Positions 22,500 through 34,465 are shown, counted from the first letter of the stretch. The stretch is DNA of 51,188 nucleotides from Entrophospora sp. SA101 (GCA_958430865.1 CAUDNR010004168.1:13527-64714), one strand, 5' to 3'. The notes: a model not told the origin generated them from the sequence alone. Translations and numbers: made by a program.

Positions 22500-23720
22500 G
22501 GATTAATCATATTCTACTTCTAATCAAGATTATGTTGATTCAGATAGTCAAGTGGAAGATGATGCTGAAGATGAAATACACGATGATGGTAATTCAAGAA
22601 TTAATAAAAAAAAATTTTTTAAAATAGAATCAGATCTTATTGATATAGAAAATATAGGTAAACTGGTACCACAAATAAAAGCTACATGTAAATCAAAAGA
22701 CGTTCAAATATTTCATATAATTCTGATGATATTAAAGGTAGATTAAAATTAAAATTAAAATAAAATATCTACATTCATTAATATTTACATATATATAGCA
22801 CAAAAAAAAGGTAGCTAAAGAGGTTAGAGAAATGGTCAGTATAAATCATTAACTAAACAAGGATACAAAATAATTGGAACATGCTTGTTATGTTAACTAT
22901 AATTATAATAAAAATAAAATTTTCTGGATGTAGGGTGTAAAATTTTGCAAATGAACTAGAGCTGCTTTAAAAGAAAGAAGATTTTGCTATAAAGATAGTT
23001 TTTATGGAATTCAAAGGTAAATACGCATATGATCATAAATATAGATAAATATAATACTTTTATATTACAAAAAAAACATATTTGTATGGAAACTACTCCA
23101 TCTTTATCTGCGCAAATAAATGTGTATTTTGGTAAATATAAATATAAATATATATTTTATATAACTAATTGATTATATATGATAATTAATTACCTATAAT
23201 TATTTATTTCATTCATTTATTCATTCCTTTATTATTGTAAGTTGGAGACATCATACAAATCCAGTTGGGACAGAATGGAGGTGGAAGGTGGATGAGCAAC
23301 ATATGATTTTTGAAGGGGCAATGGCAAACCATTATCAGATGATATATATATATTTAATGATATAAGACCTATTAAAAGAAAAAAAAATCTAATGTTGATT
23401 TAACAAATTTCAGTCAGTTTTGTGATTCAAATAATGATGAAGCTCAAGAGAATGAAATTGACAAGTATTTGTTTTCAAAAGTACAAAGGAATTGAACAAG
23501 CATTTTAGAATGGTGGAAAACTCATCAAGATTAGTATCAAAACTATCAATTTTATGTTTTTATTATTTATCCCAGTGCACCCAGTGAAAGAGAGTTCAAT
23601 GCAGCTGAATGAAACCAATCAAATTTAAAACCAGAAACAGTTGATAGTGTTCTTGTTGATTATTTTAAAATATTCCTTCAATTTCTGTGTAAATATAAAG
23701 ATTCTCATGATTTAGATTCC
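22500..23720 (+). pseudogene. hAT transposase, disrupted
   Basis: Fragments in changing frames run left to right: an acidic N-terminal stretch (22545-22740, D-S-D-S-Q-V-E-D-D-A-E-D-E), middle pieces, and a clear C-terminal hAT dimerisation region at about 23450-23690. There E-I-D-K-Y-L-F-S-K-V-Q-R, I-L-E-W-W-K-T-H-Q, Y-P-S-A-P-S-E-R-E-F-N-A-A-E and S-N-L-K-P-E-T-V-D-S-V-L can be read through at least three stops. This region mediates dimer formation in active hAT transposases. No terminal repeats were found around it. It is an old, dead copy. Confidence 0.75.
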
Positions 23721-25200
23721 TTTAAGGAAGCATTCCAAGAAACCCTTACACTAGTTGGTTTTTGTTAAAATATTTTCAACAGATATAAAAAAATCTTGTC
23801 CTTGGTGGTTCTGTTAATATAGGAGGAAAGAGAAAAAGAAAATCAAAAATTAATTAATATAAATTTGCATCTCTTGGACTAGAAGTAAATGTAATGAGTC
23901 TTCCTGTTGGTTTTAGCACAAGATCATTGTAAAAAAACATTGGGAAAAGTGAGCATGGGATCATCTAAACTGTTATAGTATCTTGAATAATGGCTGCAAT
24001 CATTGTGGGTAATATTACGAAAAGGAATGTATAAAAATGTTGATTCTTAAAGAGATTAAAAAAGGAAAAAAGGAACTTACAGAAGAAGATATAAAAATCC
24101 AATGTTGAAAAGGGCGACGAAGAGGAACAAGATGAGATGGAATTAAACATTAATAATTGAGAAGTATGTCTATTGAACCTCATAATGCTTTAAATAATAT
24201 AGAAAAATGGTAAAAATTATCCTTGCTCCAAATGTATAATCCCATTTTAAATTTCCCAAAAAAAAGTAATTTTTAGTAAATATATAATGATAATATTTTT
24301 ATATAAAGTCGCGATAAGCGCCAAGTCGGTCAATCACTTAGCCCAAGTATAATTAAATGAATCACGATAAGTCGGTCTCACGTGATATTTCATTGTGAAG
24401 GGTCATCATTACTATTTTAGTAATGTATGATTTAATAATTTTTTATTCGTCATGAAACATCTAATGTAAAAAACTATTTTTTATAATTTTGAAGAGAGCA
24501 TTCTCACTTATATTTTATTACTTCTATCAGTTATAATGCATAATCACAAATTCTTCTTTACCATTTTTTCCTTCTCAGTAATTTTAAAAAGGAGCTTTTT
24601 TCTCTTTAATCATTTGATGATTTATCATGAATAATGCATTAATATTATCATTCAATAATTTAGAGAAAATTTTTGTCTAATTGCAAAAAATACATCTATA
24701 TTTTTATCTCATTTTTACATCATCACTTATATCATTGATTATATCGTGTGAAGAAATACATTTGTGTTCCTATTATGTTCAGAAATATGTATAAAAAGAT
24801 TGATTTGCAACCTTCTAATGTGTGGGATAAAAGATAAAATTTAAAAAATCACGTGAAATTCGATTAGTCGACTTTATCAAGTTTTTTGGATGATGATAAT
24901 TTTTCTTGTGTGCAACATCAATTTAACAACGCTTTTTTTTAAAATGTAATAATTTATTATAATTTTTTGTAGAATAAATTGATTTGATATATTTAAGGAA
25001 AGGTTATTGTTGCGAGTAAATTTATATTTTACGATAGGATCATAAATTAATTTATGCTTTTTTATATGATATGTTAATATATTTTGACATAAATAATAAA
25101 ACTTTCACCCACAAATTTAGAAAATCGTTCTTTCCAAACTGTTAAAAGGAAGAAATAACAATAATAAAAATAATTCATAAAATTAATAAATCATAAAATC
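23721..25200. other. Intergenic, no gene seen
   Basis: AT-rich, with repeated phrases cgataag...gtcggtc around 24307-24380 (two loosely similar copies). Presumed promoter of the downstream secreted-protein gene at its right end. No further feature is supported. Confidence 0.45.
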
Positions 25201-25921
25201 ATGAATTCAAAAATGTTCACATCAATTATTTTATTTTATATCGTTTCAACAACTATATTTCTTTTTACTTCGTCAAGCGAAGCTGTATGTATTAATAAAG
25301 CGGTTTATGATAGTTGTAGAAATATAGGAGACACTAAATTAGCTTCTTGTCCACCAACGGGTTATACCTGTCAATGTGATGCGCGCAAACGTATTTCTTT
25401 CTTTCTTTCTTTTAAAGACTTTGTTTCATAATTAAATAAATTAAATGATGTTTTTCCCTCTCGAAAAAAAAATATAGAAATTCAACTTTGTTTTCAACAA
25501 TGTCGAGATGATCTTGATATTCAAAACGAAGGAAAAGCCTACGAGGTAAATTTTATTTTTTCCTCTTCATCATCATCGTCATAGCATTATTTCTCTCATT
25601 CTTATTATTAACAATTATAATAATGACTAGCCTGCGGTCCAACAGTTTTGTGGGCTTGCAGCATCGGCCGGTTCAACAACAGCTTTAACTCCGGCATCAC
25701 CACCACCACCACCACCATCCGTAACATCTACTTTTAACCAATCATTAGCAACAACTTCCTTTGTACCTACTGGTAATTCTACATCATCATCTTCTGGCAG
25801 CAACATTCCAACAACCATAATCACCACAAAAACTACTAGTAACGCAAATAAATTATCACTATCGAAACCAATTGTGATGTTTTTAATTTTCTTGTTAGTT
25901 GGTTACATTGTGATGGTTTAA
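25201..25921 (+). CDS. Secreted eight-cysteine GPI-anchor-type wall protein
   Basis: Exons 25201-25390, 25478-25545 and 25631-25921 join in frame across GT...AG introns of 87 and 85 bp to give 182 residues. Residues 1-28 are a signal peptide (I-I-L-F-Y-I-V-S-T-T-I-F-L-F core, cleavage near S-S-E-A). The mature start holds eight cysteines at 30, 39, 50, 57, 59, 68, 72 and 93, a CFEM-like fungal extracellular domain. Then comes a Pro run, a Ser/Thr-rich stalk suited to O-glycosylation, and a C-terminal hydrophobic tail (I-V-M-F-L-I-F-L-L-V-G-Y-I-V-M-V) after S-N-A-N-K, the layout of a GPI-anchored protein. Location at the plasma membrane or cell wall is inferred. Related proteins act in wall structure or host contact; no specific role can be read here. 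The gene appears intact. Confidence 0.85.
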
Positions 25922-26400
25922 ATATTAAAAACCTTGATTATAATAATATAAAAATTTAGATTAGCATTAATATAATAATAAAAATACTTAATACATATTA
26001 CACGGCGCATCTCGATTTAGCTAACCTTGATTTACAGATTTCAGGGTTTAACGAAAACCAAATCCATTTATTATTATAATTATTTAACCTTGATATTACA
26101 GATTTTTATATAAAAATCTCAATCTGAGGTCATTTGAACTTCCAGATTTGCTACTAAACATTGACCATGTTGTCCCAGCTGAATATTTTTCAATGCGAAC
26201 ATCAATTTAGAGATGCTAATTGATTTTAGCCAACTGAATAGATTGATATAAACTCTAAACAAGTTTTTTGTTTCGTTTCAAAAAAAAAATGACATGACTA
26301 AAAAAGTAAGGATGCAAAAACTTGAGGAAAGCGCCATATGCCATTATATCACTAAATAAAGTTACCTATATAAATTACTTTTTGATTTACGTAATTCGGG
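25922..26400. other. 3' flank and intergenic
   Basis: Downstream of the wall-protein gene. Two loosely repeated phrases (taaccttgatttacagatttcagg and taaccttgatattacagattt, about 26021-26105) occur, but no gene. Confidence 0.4.
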
Positions 26401-26559
26401 TTACGATATAACCGTGCAACGATTGTTCTTTTGTTTATCTTCAAGAATTTTTACCTCAATGTCATTTAAACTAGTAAAGCTTTTTCTGGCAGAGATATCA
26501 GAAATAATAGTAATTTTCCCCTTGTCGTCAATATCTTCAATCCAAACAAAGTTGCGCAT
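26401..26559 (-). CDS. Small ORF, 52 aa, coding-like, unknown
   Basis: From the ATG at 26559 it reads M-R-N-F-V-W-I-E-D-I-D-D-K-G-K-I then S-D-I-S-A-R-K-S-F-T-S-L, ending C-T-V-I-S before TAA. The amino-acid mix (balanced charge, few Asn/Lys/Phe runs) is unlike chance frames in this AT-rich DNA. No known domain is recognised. It could be a small protein or one exon of a decayed gene. Confidence 0.35.
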   Translation of the reverse strand: MRNFVWIEDIDDKGKITIISDISARKSFTSLNDIEVKILEDKQKNNRCTVIS

Positions 26560-26841
26560 ATTTAAAATTAAGGACGTGTCATTAGTGATGTATTAAAATG
26601 CAAATGACAAAGTAATGAAAGATTTTTAAGAAATATTTTATGACGAAAGTCTTGCATGCGCGCATAGATAACAGTATCACATGTGTGGTACTTCTATAAT
26701 AAAGTAATGGACCATTATGTTTGATGTAACCATTTGTGTATGTTTGATATAATTTTACTCCTGCAGACTTGGAATTTTGAGTTGGAACAAGATCTGTGTA
26801 GTGTTGCAAATGGTATTTTATTTAACTATTGTTCCTTGCCA

Positions 26842-26954
26842 TTATCCGCAAAAAATATCCGCAACCGCCAAATCGATTTCTAAATAAGGATAACACGCAC
26901 CCAACCCACCAATAAAAATTGGATATTAATATTCTGGATATTTTTTGCGGATAA
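26842..26954. mobile_element. Short foldback/MITE with 19-bp arms
   Basis: ttatccgcaaaaaatatcc (26842-26860) and its exact reverse complement ggatattttttgcggataa (26936-26954) form arms around a ~75-base middle. The decamer ttccttgcca lies directly left (26832-26841) and again at 26967-26976, twelve bases past the right arm, resembling an imperfect target duplication. Confidence 0.65.
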
Positions 26955-27165
26955 CTACACGATTATTTCCTTGCCAGTGTTTTCTTTGTAAATAATTACA
27001 TGGTGTATTGTTTGTGGACAATTTAGACATGTCAATAACCAGGTTTCCGATTTCTTTACCAACTACAAAAGTGTTTACATAAGACTATCTTAACTTCTGT
27101 GATAAAGCACACCCTTAAGACATAAAATTACAATACTTTTATTAATTCACTTTATCTCTTTCTTG

Positions 27166-27417
27166 TTACTCTTTGTTTAGTTTTCCAATTGTCTTGACTA
27201 TTTCTAGTGCAATTCCATGTGAGAAGTCGTAGATGTGCAAATTACGAGAAAGCAATTCTTCTGTCAATAGAAGGAAGGATGCGCCATTAATTTTTGGTTG
27301 TTCAAGCTTTTTATGCACATTATTTTCTTCAACGAACGATTTGTCCTTCTGCTTCTCCAGATAAGTGATAATATTCTCTATCTTCCAATCTTTAAGGTTA
27401 ATTGGTAACGAAGACAT
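27166..27417 (-). CDS. Small SAM-domain-like protein, 83 aa
   Basis: The whole protein fits one sterile alpha motif: D-W-K-I-E-N-I-I-T-Y-L-E (helix 1), I-N-G-A-S-F-L-L-L-T-E-E-L-L (the I-x-G-x-x-F-L-x-L-T core), then N-L-H-I-Y-D-F-S-H-G-I-A-L-E-I-V-K-T-I-G-K-L (the final G-x-A-x-x-I helix). SAM domains are protein-protein or RNA interaction modules. AM fungi have many short proteins of this kind, some associated with kinase or BTB families. A single exon with ATG start; the product ends just after the domain, so it may be a stand-alone adaptor or an N-terminal exon of a longer gene. Confidence 0.7.
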   Translation of the reverse strand: MSSLPINLKDWKIENIITYLEKQKDKSFVEENNVHKKLEQPKINGASFLLLTEELLSRNLHIYDFSHGIALEIVKTIGKLNKE

Positions 27418-27762
27418 GATTTTGTAAGTGAGGCTAATTAGATTACTTTTTTCCTTGTTTTTGGGGCTAGTGATTTTTAGGGGAGTTAAGTTAGAATCAT
27501 ATCATTAATTCGTCATTATATTACCCATAAGACGGGGGTGATAATTAATATTACAACAACCAACATTGTTTTCATGTTTATTAGTTAATAATAGATTCTG
27601 ATGCGGGAAAATTATACCAATTATTTGGGAAAGGGCATTGAAAAGATTATCAGTAAATCATAAAAATCGAGAACAATTGGTTTTAATCTATTGCTCATTT
27701 AGTATTTAATTAATATTAGATGATTGATAAAATCAAAATCAAGAGTTGTTCTAAAGAAAGGC

Positions 27763-27800
27763 TTAACTCTAACTCTAACTCTAATTCTAATTCTAATTTT
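27763..27800. repeat. Hexanucleotide (TAACTC/TAATTC)n tract
   Basis: About six head-to-tail units of taactc/taattc, with a shorter second tract at 27914-27934. It resembles a degenerate telomere-type repeat in length but not in sequence (not TTAGGG/CCCTAA), so it is taken as a microsatellite. Confidence 0.75.
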
Positions 27801-27934
27801 AACCAGTGTGTAAAATTGAACGGGCGCAATGGGCGCGTGTAACATTATTAACCAATCAAATTTTGAACTTCTAGAGATAGTTTCTAAATTTATACTAGTC
27901 ACACGACTCACTGATTCTAACTCTAATTCTAATT

Positions 27935-28974
27935 AATGGTCCTATTATTAATAGCAAGTTTCGTAGATCTTGTCCTTAACACTTACTTTGATCACGCCCA
28001 TACAACTATTGAATAATTGGTAAAACGTTCATCAAATATAAAGTTTTGTTGTACTCACTCCATTCATTACTCATTAATTCTGGTAATTATAATTCATTAG
28101 TTCAAATGTGTAGTGAGATCTAATTTCATATTTGTTTTCTGTAAAAAAATGAAAGCAAGTTTGTATTCATTAATTATAAAACAAAAGTGAAAATTTTAAC
28201 ATAAAGAAGTGACTCGCATTAAACCAGTTGCATCTTTATTTGATTCATTTTGGTTTTTTGGCCTATACGTGATAATCCGAATAATAAAAAACGGCAAGGT
28301 TTAACAACTTGATGGGTAAAATTTTATTCGTTGATTTTGAAAGACTGGAATATTTCCATAGAACAAATTCAAATCTTAATCTTTATTATCATCCTCAAAA
28401 AATGATGTTTCGTTGTCGTCATTTGCTACTTGTTAATATTACTGTTTAATGTTGCTGTTTAATGTTGCTATAATAATAATACTTTCTCGTAGCAACTACT
28501 GGTTGATGTATTGTTTGTGCTCTTCGTCGTATATTAATATGAGTCTTTTCCCAAACGTCATGTTTCTTATATACAAATGTAACCAATCAAGCCAATTAAC
28601 GAATTTTATCTTCAAATATTTCTTTTTAAAATGTTTTACTTCTTTTAAATAAGAATAATAAAAAATTAATAAAAGAGAAAGATCATATCAACAACCAATA
28701 TGAGCCTCCAGTGAGAGGTTCCACCCTCTCACTTGCTGGGTCACATAGGTTCATAATTTACCCGAGACGAGTACCAATAATAGAAACATTAGAATTATAT
28801 GCCAACTTTTTCTTAAATTATGAGATGCAGCTCATCACATTTTGTTGGGTAAATTCTAATTAGTTCATAAATTTTTTTATTGTGTAATCCAATAAAAAAT
28901 AATGAAAATAAAAATTCAAAATGTTCAATATAAAAAGTAGAATTGACGATTAAAGTAATGATGTTAGAAAAACC
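27935..28974. other. Intergenic with small hairpin
   Basis: No gene seen. A perfect small hairpin gtgagaggttccaccctctcac lies at 28711-28732. Confidence 0.5.
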
Positions 28975-29540
28975 TTAGCCGGCTAAGAACTTAAATAAAT
29001 CCCAGTTGATGAAAAAACTTTTCAGATGGTACTAAACTTGCCGGTATTATTACTACTATTACAATCGTTATTATTACTATTATTATTATTACTATTATTT
29101 ACTATTGTTATTATAATATCTCGTCCTTAATGGTTCGAATAAGGTTTATTTGAATTATTCGTTACAAAACACATCAACTGACTAAGAAGGCTAGTGGAAG
29201 AAACTAAAAATTAACATAAAAAAGCATTACAAAATATTTATTTGTTATGAATTTGAGTATTCAAATTACATTGAATAAACGATAAAATGAATAATAATTC
29301 GAATAGAGCGAATAGTTTGAATAAAACGAATAATAATAATTCGAATTAAATAAGAATTTGTATTACGAATAGAAACTTTAACTATGACTTTTATCCTGCT
29401 ATAATGTATTGTGTATGTTTTTTTGTCATTCCAAGTAATGCAGATGTACCCACCTCAACTAAATTTCTATGCCATTGAATTCTGCACTAAAATTTCAGAT
29501 GTAAAAATGAATGTTGAGAGATTTTTTTTTAGCCGGCTAA
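28974..29540. repeat. Paired palindromes TTAGCCGGCTAA, 554 bp apart
   Basis: The 12-bp perfect palindrome ttagccggctaa occurs at 28975-28986 and 29529-29540, the only GC-rich words in the neighbourhood. Being self-complementary they also form an inverted pair and could be the tips of a non-autonomous element, but flanking bases do not agree and no target duplication was found. Between them are an ATT/ACT microsatellite (29045-29115) and AT-rich sequence with a cgaat-type motif (29280-29345). Confidence 0.45.
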
Positions 29541-30273
29541 CATTATTATATTAAAGATAGGAACCGCAATTAGCCACAATTCAACTTTCATATGCTGCAA
29601 CTGCAACCGTAATTCAATTTTTATATGTGCAATTAGTTGTAACTAGTCGAAGAGCCATCTTTATTGACGATATGTTGCGAGTTTGTGAAAGTAATTGTTA
29701 AAGACAAGATGTATGACGTACAAAGATCCCAAAGCAAAATCATGCAATTTCAAACCACTGAGGCTTTTTTTTTTTTTTATCAATAAAATGTAAGTTTTTT
29801 AATAAAAAAGTCATTTTGGTTTGAAGTTTCACGATACATGATCGATAAACAAATATTCAGTGAATATGATGATGTCTAAATGATCTGCACTATATATAAT
29901 AAAAATACTTGGGTTTGTATTCATGAATATCATAAGGGGGTCACACACTATTAAAATCAAGTGACCAACTCATGTTTTTTAATAGTGTTGTAACCAGCAT
30001 AGTGGACATTTGATTTCATTGGCTAAATTTTGTGATGATCTCCCTTCCAGATATCACGCAACAATTAAATTTTATTGGCTTGAAAATCGTTACGCAAATT
30101 TGAAAAAAAAAATATTAATATTAATTATAATATTAATATTGGAGGGAATGATAAAAATAAAATGTTTATAATAAATAAAAAAATTAATATAGTATTTCTT
30201 TATTGAATGTTTTTAATACATAGGCTTGGTTTTTCATTATATATTATTTACTTTTTAACTTTTCATTGACTTC
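29541..30273. other. Intergenic before duplication copy B
   Basis: No gene. A perfect 12-bp inverted repeat (acactattaaaa, 29945-29956; ttttaatagtgt, 29977-29988) surrounds a 20-base loop. The sequence immediately left of 30274 shows no match to the left flank of copy A. Confidence 0.5.
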
Positions 30274-30424
30274 TGTGAATATCCACAAAGTTTAGTAAAT
30301 TATCCAATAAAATTTAATTTCATTATTTTAGACAATCATGGTCCCAATTGTCTAAATGTCCAAATTAATTTATATTTTAGACATTGTCTAAATAATTTAG
30401 TTTAGACACCCATCTATAATTATA

Positions 30425-32836
30425 ATCAAAGTCACTTACAAAAATGTCCCTTAAATGAAATTGCGCAATCCAATCGCAACCTTTCTTATTTAAATAGAAT
30501 GATATCAGAACATGGTGATTTTGCGGAGGACTTTTCCAAATTTGCTAATTTTGCAATCCAGCCTTTATCAGTAAGATCCTCGTAATACCATCCTTTTTTG
30601 GTCTACACGTTAAACATTGTTGATCAGTTATCAAAGAATAGTATTATTATTATATGTATAAAACATAAAAGTTTCCTCATTTTATTTATTATTTATACAG
30701 TGCATATGAAAGTCAAAGATCATATACAGTCTAAATTGGAATAAACTTGTTAATTAAAACATGTGTTATTACATATTTTACGGTTTTAGGCCTGGTTTCC
30801 AATGATGAAAATTTTTACTAATTGCGACCCAAAAATTAAAAAATATACCTATTTTGGTATTATAAAAAAATAATTTTATGACCTTTCTATCAAAAATAAA
30901 ATAAAAAATAAAAAAAGGGGTCGGTTAGTATTTTTTTGCCCAGATATAATTTCTGTACGTTTAAGGGATAATGTTGATTAAAAGGAACGAGTGTTTTAGT
31001 TAATCCCATTAATATGTGATTTTCAAATTCTTCGTCTTGAGTTTGGGGAATATCAATTATTCAATTCCCCAGAAGTTCAAGTCCTTTGTTGGTATCTTTA
31101 AATGTAAACCTTCGGTTAGCATGTAGTTGTTTTCTTTCCCCTTCCTGGATGATGACAATGAATGTAATATCCAAGTTCTTTATAACAGACAAATCTTTGA
31201 CTTTCGATGTCACCAATTTCTTAGATAACATTCATTAATACTTTACACTCATACCGTTCTATGCAAGGTACTTGCATATTATAAACACTCATGCCAAGAA
31301 TATTTAGTACATACATCTTAATTCACACGAAAAGAACGCGATATGTATTTATTGCAAGGAATACACTTTTCAGGAAAGATATCCTAGTTCAAAGTCCCTG
31401 AAATGAATTAAAAATTTGATGCTCATTTTTCAAACCCTTTATAAGAGATATTTATTTCATCTTCAATGCTTATTAGCGTTCATAGTTTTCAAAATTTAAA
31501 TTTCTTTTATGAAGATATAATTCATACCAAAGTCCATCAATTCAAATTATATTCAAGAATAATTTCATCATCATATTTTATGAAATAAACTCATTGTTAT
31601 TATCCCTAGTATTTGTGCAAGGCCCACGGAAAATAAAATAGATGAAGAACCAGCTAAAGTGTTTGTTATCATTATTTCACAATTGCATTTATTAGACGAG
31701 GCAAAAGTATGCAAACTTTCAGCTTTTATTAAGCCATCTTGGGACTTTAGATATTTTTGAGCAATATGCACAAATATTGTTTAAATTATAACAATATGCT
31801 GTTTCGATCATCATGTTTAATAAATTTCTTTTTCTTTTCTTTCTCGTAAACATAAACATAAACATAATTCTCAACCGCTAGAAATAAATAAATAAAATGA
31901 TGATTATTTGACCAAGATTACGAGCGGAATTTATTATCGGATAATAAAACATATCACAAGTAGTAATATACTCGTATCAGAAGTCCCTTCGTGAGGAGGC
32001 ATAATTATTTGTTGTATTTGGACAAAGGTATCAATCAGTCATAAAGAGAATGAATATAAATCAATTAAGGTGATTTAAAATATATGCAAAAGAATAAAAA
32101 GGACAAAAAGACTTTTTGTAAAAGCAAACGATCCGGGATTTATATAGAAGGAATTATTTACGCGCTCTTATTATACGAGTCTAAACTATAACTGGCGACG
32201 ACACGTAAATATTCTATTATTGGACAACTATTTAGACTAGTCTACTAGTTTGACGATGAGAATAATTAAAATTTGCCAATACCAATATATGAAGGGAGAA
32301 AACCAAAGATGTCATAATTCTGATAATTCTGATAATTAATTATTAAATTTTACTGGAGCTCAAATATCAATAATAAATAAATATAAAAGTATAATTTATT
32401 TGCGATTAAATATGCGCATTAGTATAATGCAAAAATAATTATCGACATAATTAATTGATTGATTGATTGTTAAAATTCATCTTGTGTTTGTGATGAATCA
32501 ACCATACACAAAACTAGAAACAGTCATCTATTACTATAATATAATGATTTACTTTAAAATTATAACAATAAATAAATTAATTACTATTTCTACAATTATT
32601 ATTGTTAATATTAATACTGCGTGAATAAGTATGTAAAATTTATCTGATAGCGAAATCGTCCCAAATCCACTCCTAAACGAATTAGAAATATTTGAAAAGG
32701 AAGGATACAGATCATTTGAATCTACATGGAGGTTATGAATTCCTCTATGCCAATTACTTTATTCGAAAATTAATGCCTATTTTTCGTTATCAAAAAATCT
32801 GGAAAAACGTTACATGTGCTACGAGCTGTGAAATTT
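30425..32836. other. Intergenic, copy of 6623-9034
   Basis: Same content as the first copy; no gene supported. Confidence 0.5.
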
Positions 32837-34465
32837 TCAGTTGATGAATTTGTCTATATTAGAATTACGATAATCATTATATATCCCATCAAAAGAAGTT
32901 TGGATGCATGTGGGCAATTTAATTGGCCTGGAAGAAGAAGGAGATGTGGAAAAAACGGGACGTGAATTATTATTATTACTATTACTATTACTATTACTAT
33001 TACTATTACTATTAATATTACTATTATTGTTACGATTCTGATTATCAAAATGAAATTTAGTTGATAAAATTTCGTTGTAACACGTGGAGGTGACAATTGA
33101 AGAAGGTCCAAATTTTTTTAAAATCCATGGATAAATATTCAAATCAAACGAAAAAAGCTTCAGATATTCTAAATTATCATCATTATCGACACTATCAACA
33201 TTTTTATCAATGATTTCTCCAATTTTATAATGCTTTAAAATTTTTAGAAAGATATTTTCTGGATTTTCTTCAAATTGTTGATATAAAAAGTCTAGAACAC
33301 TAATTTTCTTTAAATTTCTTTCGGGTTTAATAATTTCGAATAAGCATTTCTCCAAAATAATTGATTTTTTTTCACCTCTAATAGCTTGAAAAGATTTTAT
33401 AATTGTTTCACCAATTTCATTCAATTTGTTTTCAAATAAAGTAATTATATCAACCATAACAGATTTTGTCAACTTGAATCCTAAATCAATGAAAACTTGT
33501 AATTTTTCAATAATTATCTTTAATGTAGGATGTTCCGGAGCTTCTCCAAAAGAATTGGGTGGGAATAAAATAAGGAAGTTCCCTTGTAATACCAAATCAT
33601 TAAAATCGTAACTAATTAAATCGTAACCAATTCTTTTCCACAAGGTCGCTAAATATGGGCAGATAATAATTGCTCTGGAAATGATGTTTAATGCTTTGGA
33701 ATTTTCGAATCCATCGGATATTGGACCAATCTCTTTTAAAATTTGTTCGGATGTCACTGTGGGCGGTGATCGAGATTGTTTTTTGTTAAAATCAATAATA
33801 TTTTTATATGACATCTTGGGTTTTCTTGGATTCGGAACGAATCTTTTTTCTAAGATCAAATCTTCAATCAATTTTAAATTTTTATTTAACACCTTTTCCG
33901 CGACTTTAATTGCAAGATTCCCACCTGTTAAATAATGGAACAATTCGAGGTCATTGCTTCTTAAACAAAAATCTGGCCCTACCCATCTACGACTTCCTTC
34001 CATCAACAATTCAGAGTAGATATCTATTGGTAAACTAGAAGCCCACGATCTTTTAAGATGTCTTTGTAAGTCGTTGTTGTTATCTTTATCATCATTATTA
34101 GGATTACTACCGATATTACCGGTATTAATAATATTATTACTGGTAGCTTTATTGTTAATTCTGAGCTGCACTAATTGCGGGTCATAAGTTCCGAAACATT
34201 GGATAAGTTTTTGAAGAAAATAACGTGACAATATTGCATCATTGATCAAAGCACTTTTTACTAATTCTACTGTAATGAAATTTGGTCCAAGGGAGATTGC
34301 ATGAAAAAAAAAATGGGCTTTTCCATAATGATATAATAACCAATGGCATCGGGCATAAGTGTCTTCAGAAACTTTTAAAAATAATTTATTTGTTCTTGCA
34401 AAAGACGCTGGATGTCGTGTGCGTTTAAAAATCTCAACCAGAATTTCATATGGGAATTTATCCAT
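32837..34465 (-). CDS. F-box-like protein, copy B
   Basis: The predicted 542-residue product is the same as that of 9035-10663, residue for residue, including the Asn/Ser microsatellite-encoded stretch. Such stretches normally change length quickly, so an unchanged tract points to a very young duplicate, recent gene conversion, or an assembly duplication. The F-box start and helical body are as in copy A. Upstream sequence through the 31-bp repeats is also the same, so both copies should share regulation. Confidence 0.8.
   Translation of the reverse strand: MDKFPYEILVEIFKRTRHPASFARTNKLFLKVSEDTYARCHWLLYHYGKAHFFFHAISLGPNFITVELVKSALINDAILSRYFLQKLIQCFGTYDPQLVQLRINNKATSNNIINTGNIGSNPNNDDKDNNNDLQRHLKRSWASSLPIDIYSELLMEGSRRWVGPDFCLRSNDLELFHYLTGGNLAIKVAEKVLNKNLKLIEDLILEKRFVPNPRKPKMSYKNIIDFNKKQSRSPPTVTSEQILKEIGPISDGFENSKALNIISRAIIICPYLATLWKRIGYDLISYDFNDLVLQGNFLILFPPNSFGEAPEHPTLKIIIEKLQVFIDLGFKLTKSVMVDIITLFENKLNEIGETIIKSFQAIRGEKKSIILEKCLFEIIKPERNLKKISVLDFLYQQFEENPENIFLKILKHYKIGEIIDKNVDSVDNDDNLEYLKLFSFDLNIYPWILKKFGPSSIVTSTCYNEILSTKFHFDNQNRNNNSNINSNSNSNSNSNSNNNNSRPVFSTSPSSSRPIKLPTCIQTSFDGIYNDYRNSNIDKFIN

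Noticed and set aside
25627..25827. 66-codon minus-strand frame with Gly run
   Set aside because: Antisense shadow of the Pro/Ser/Thr-rich third exon of the wall-protein gene.
27763..27934. Interstitial telomere repeat
   Set aside because: The unit is TAACTC/TAATTC, not CCCTAA/TTAGGG; better explained as a microsatellite.
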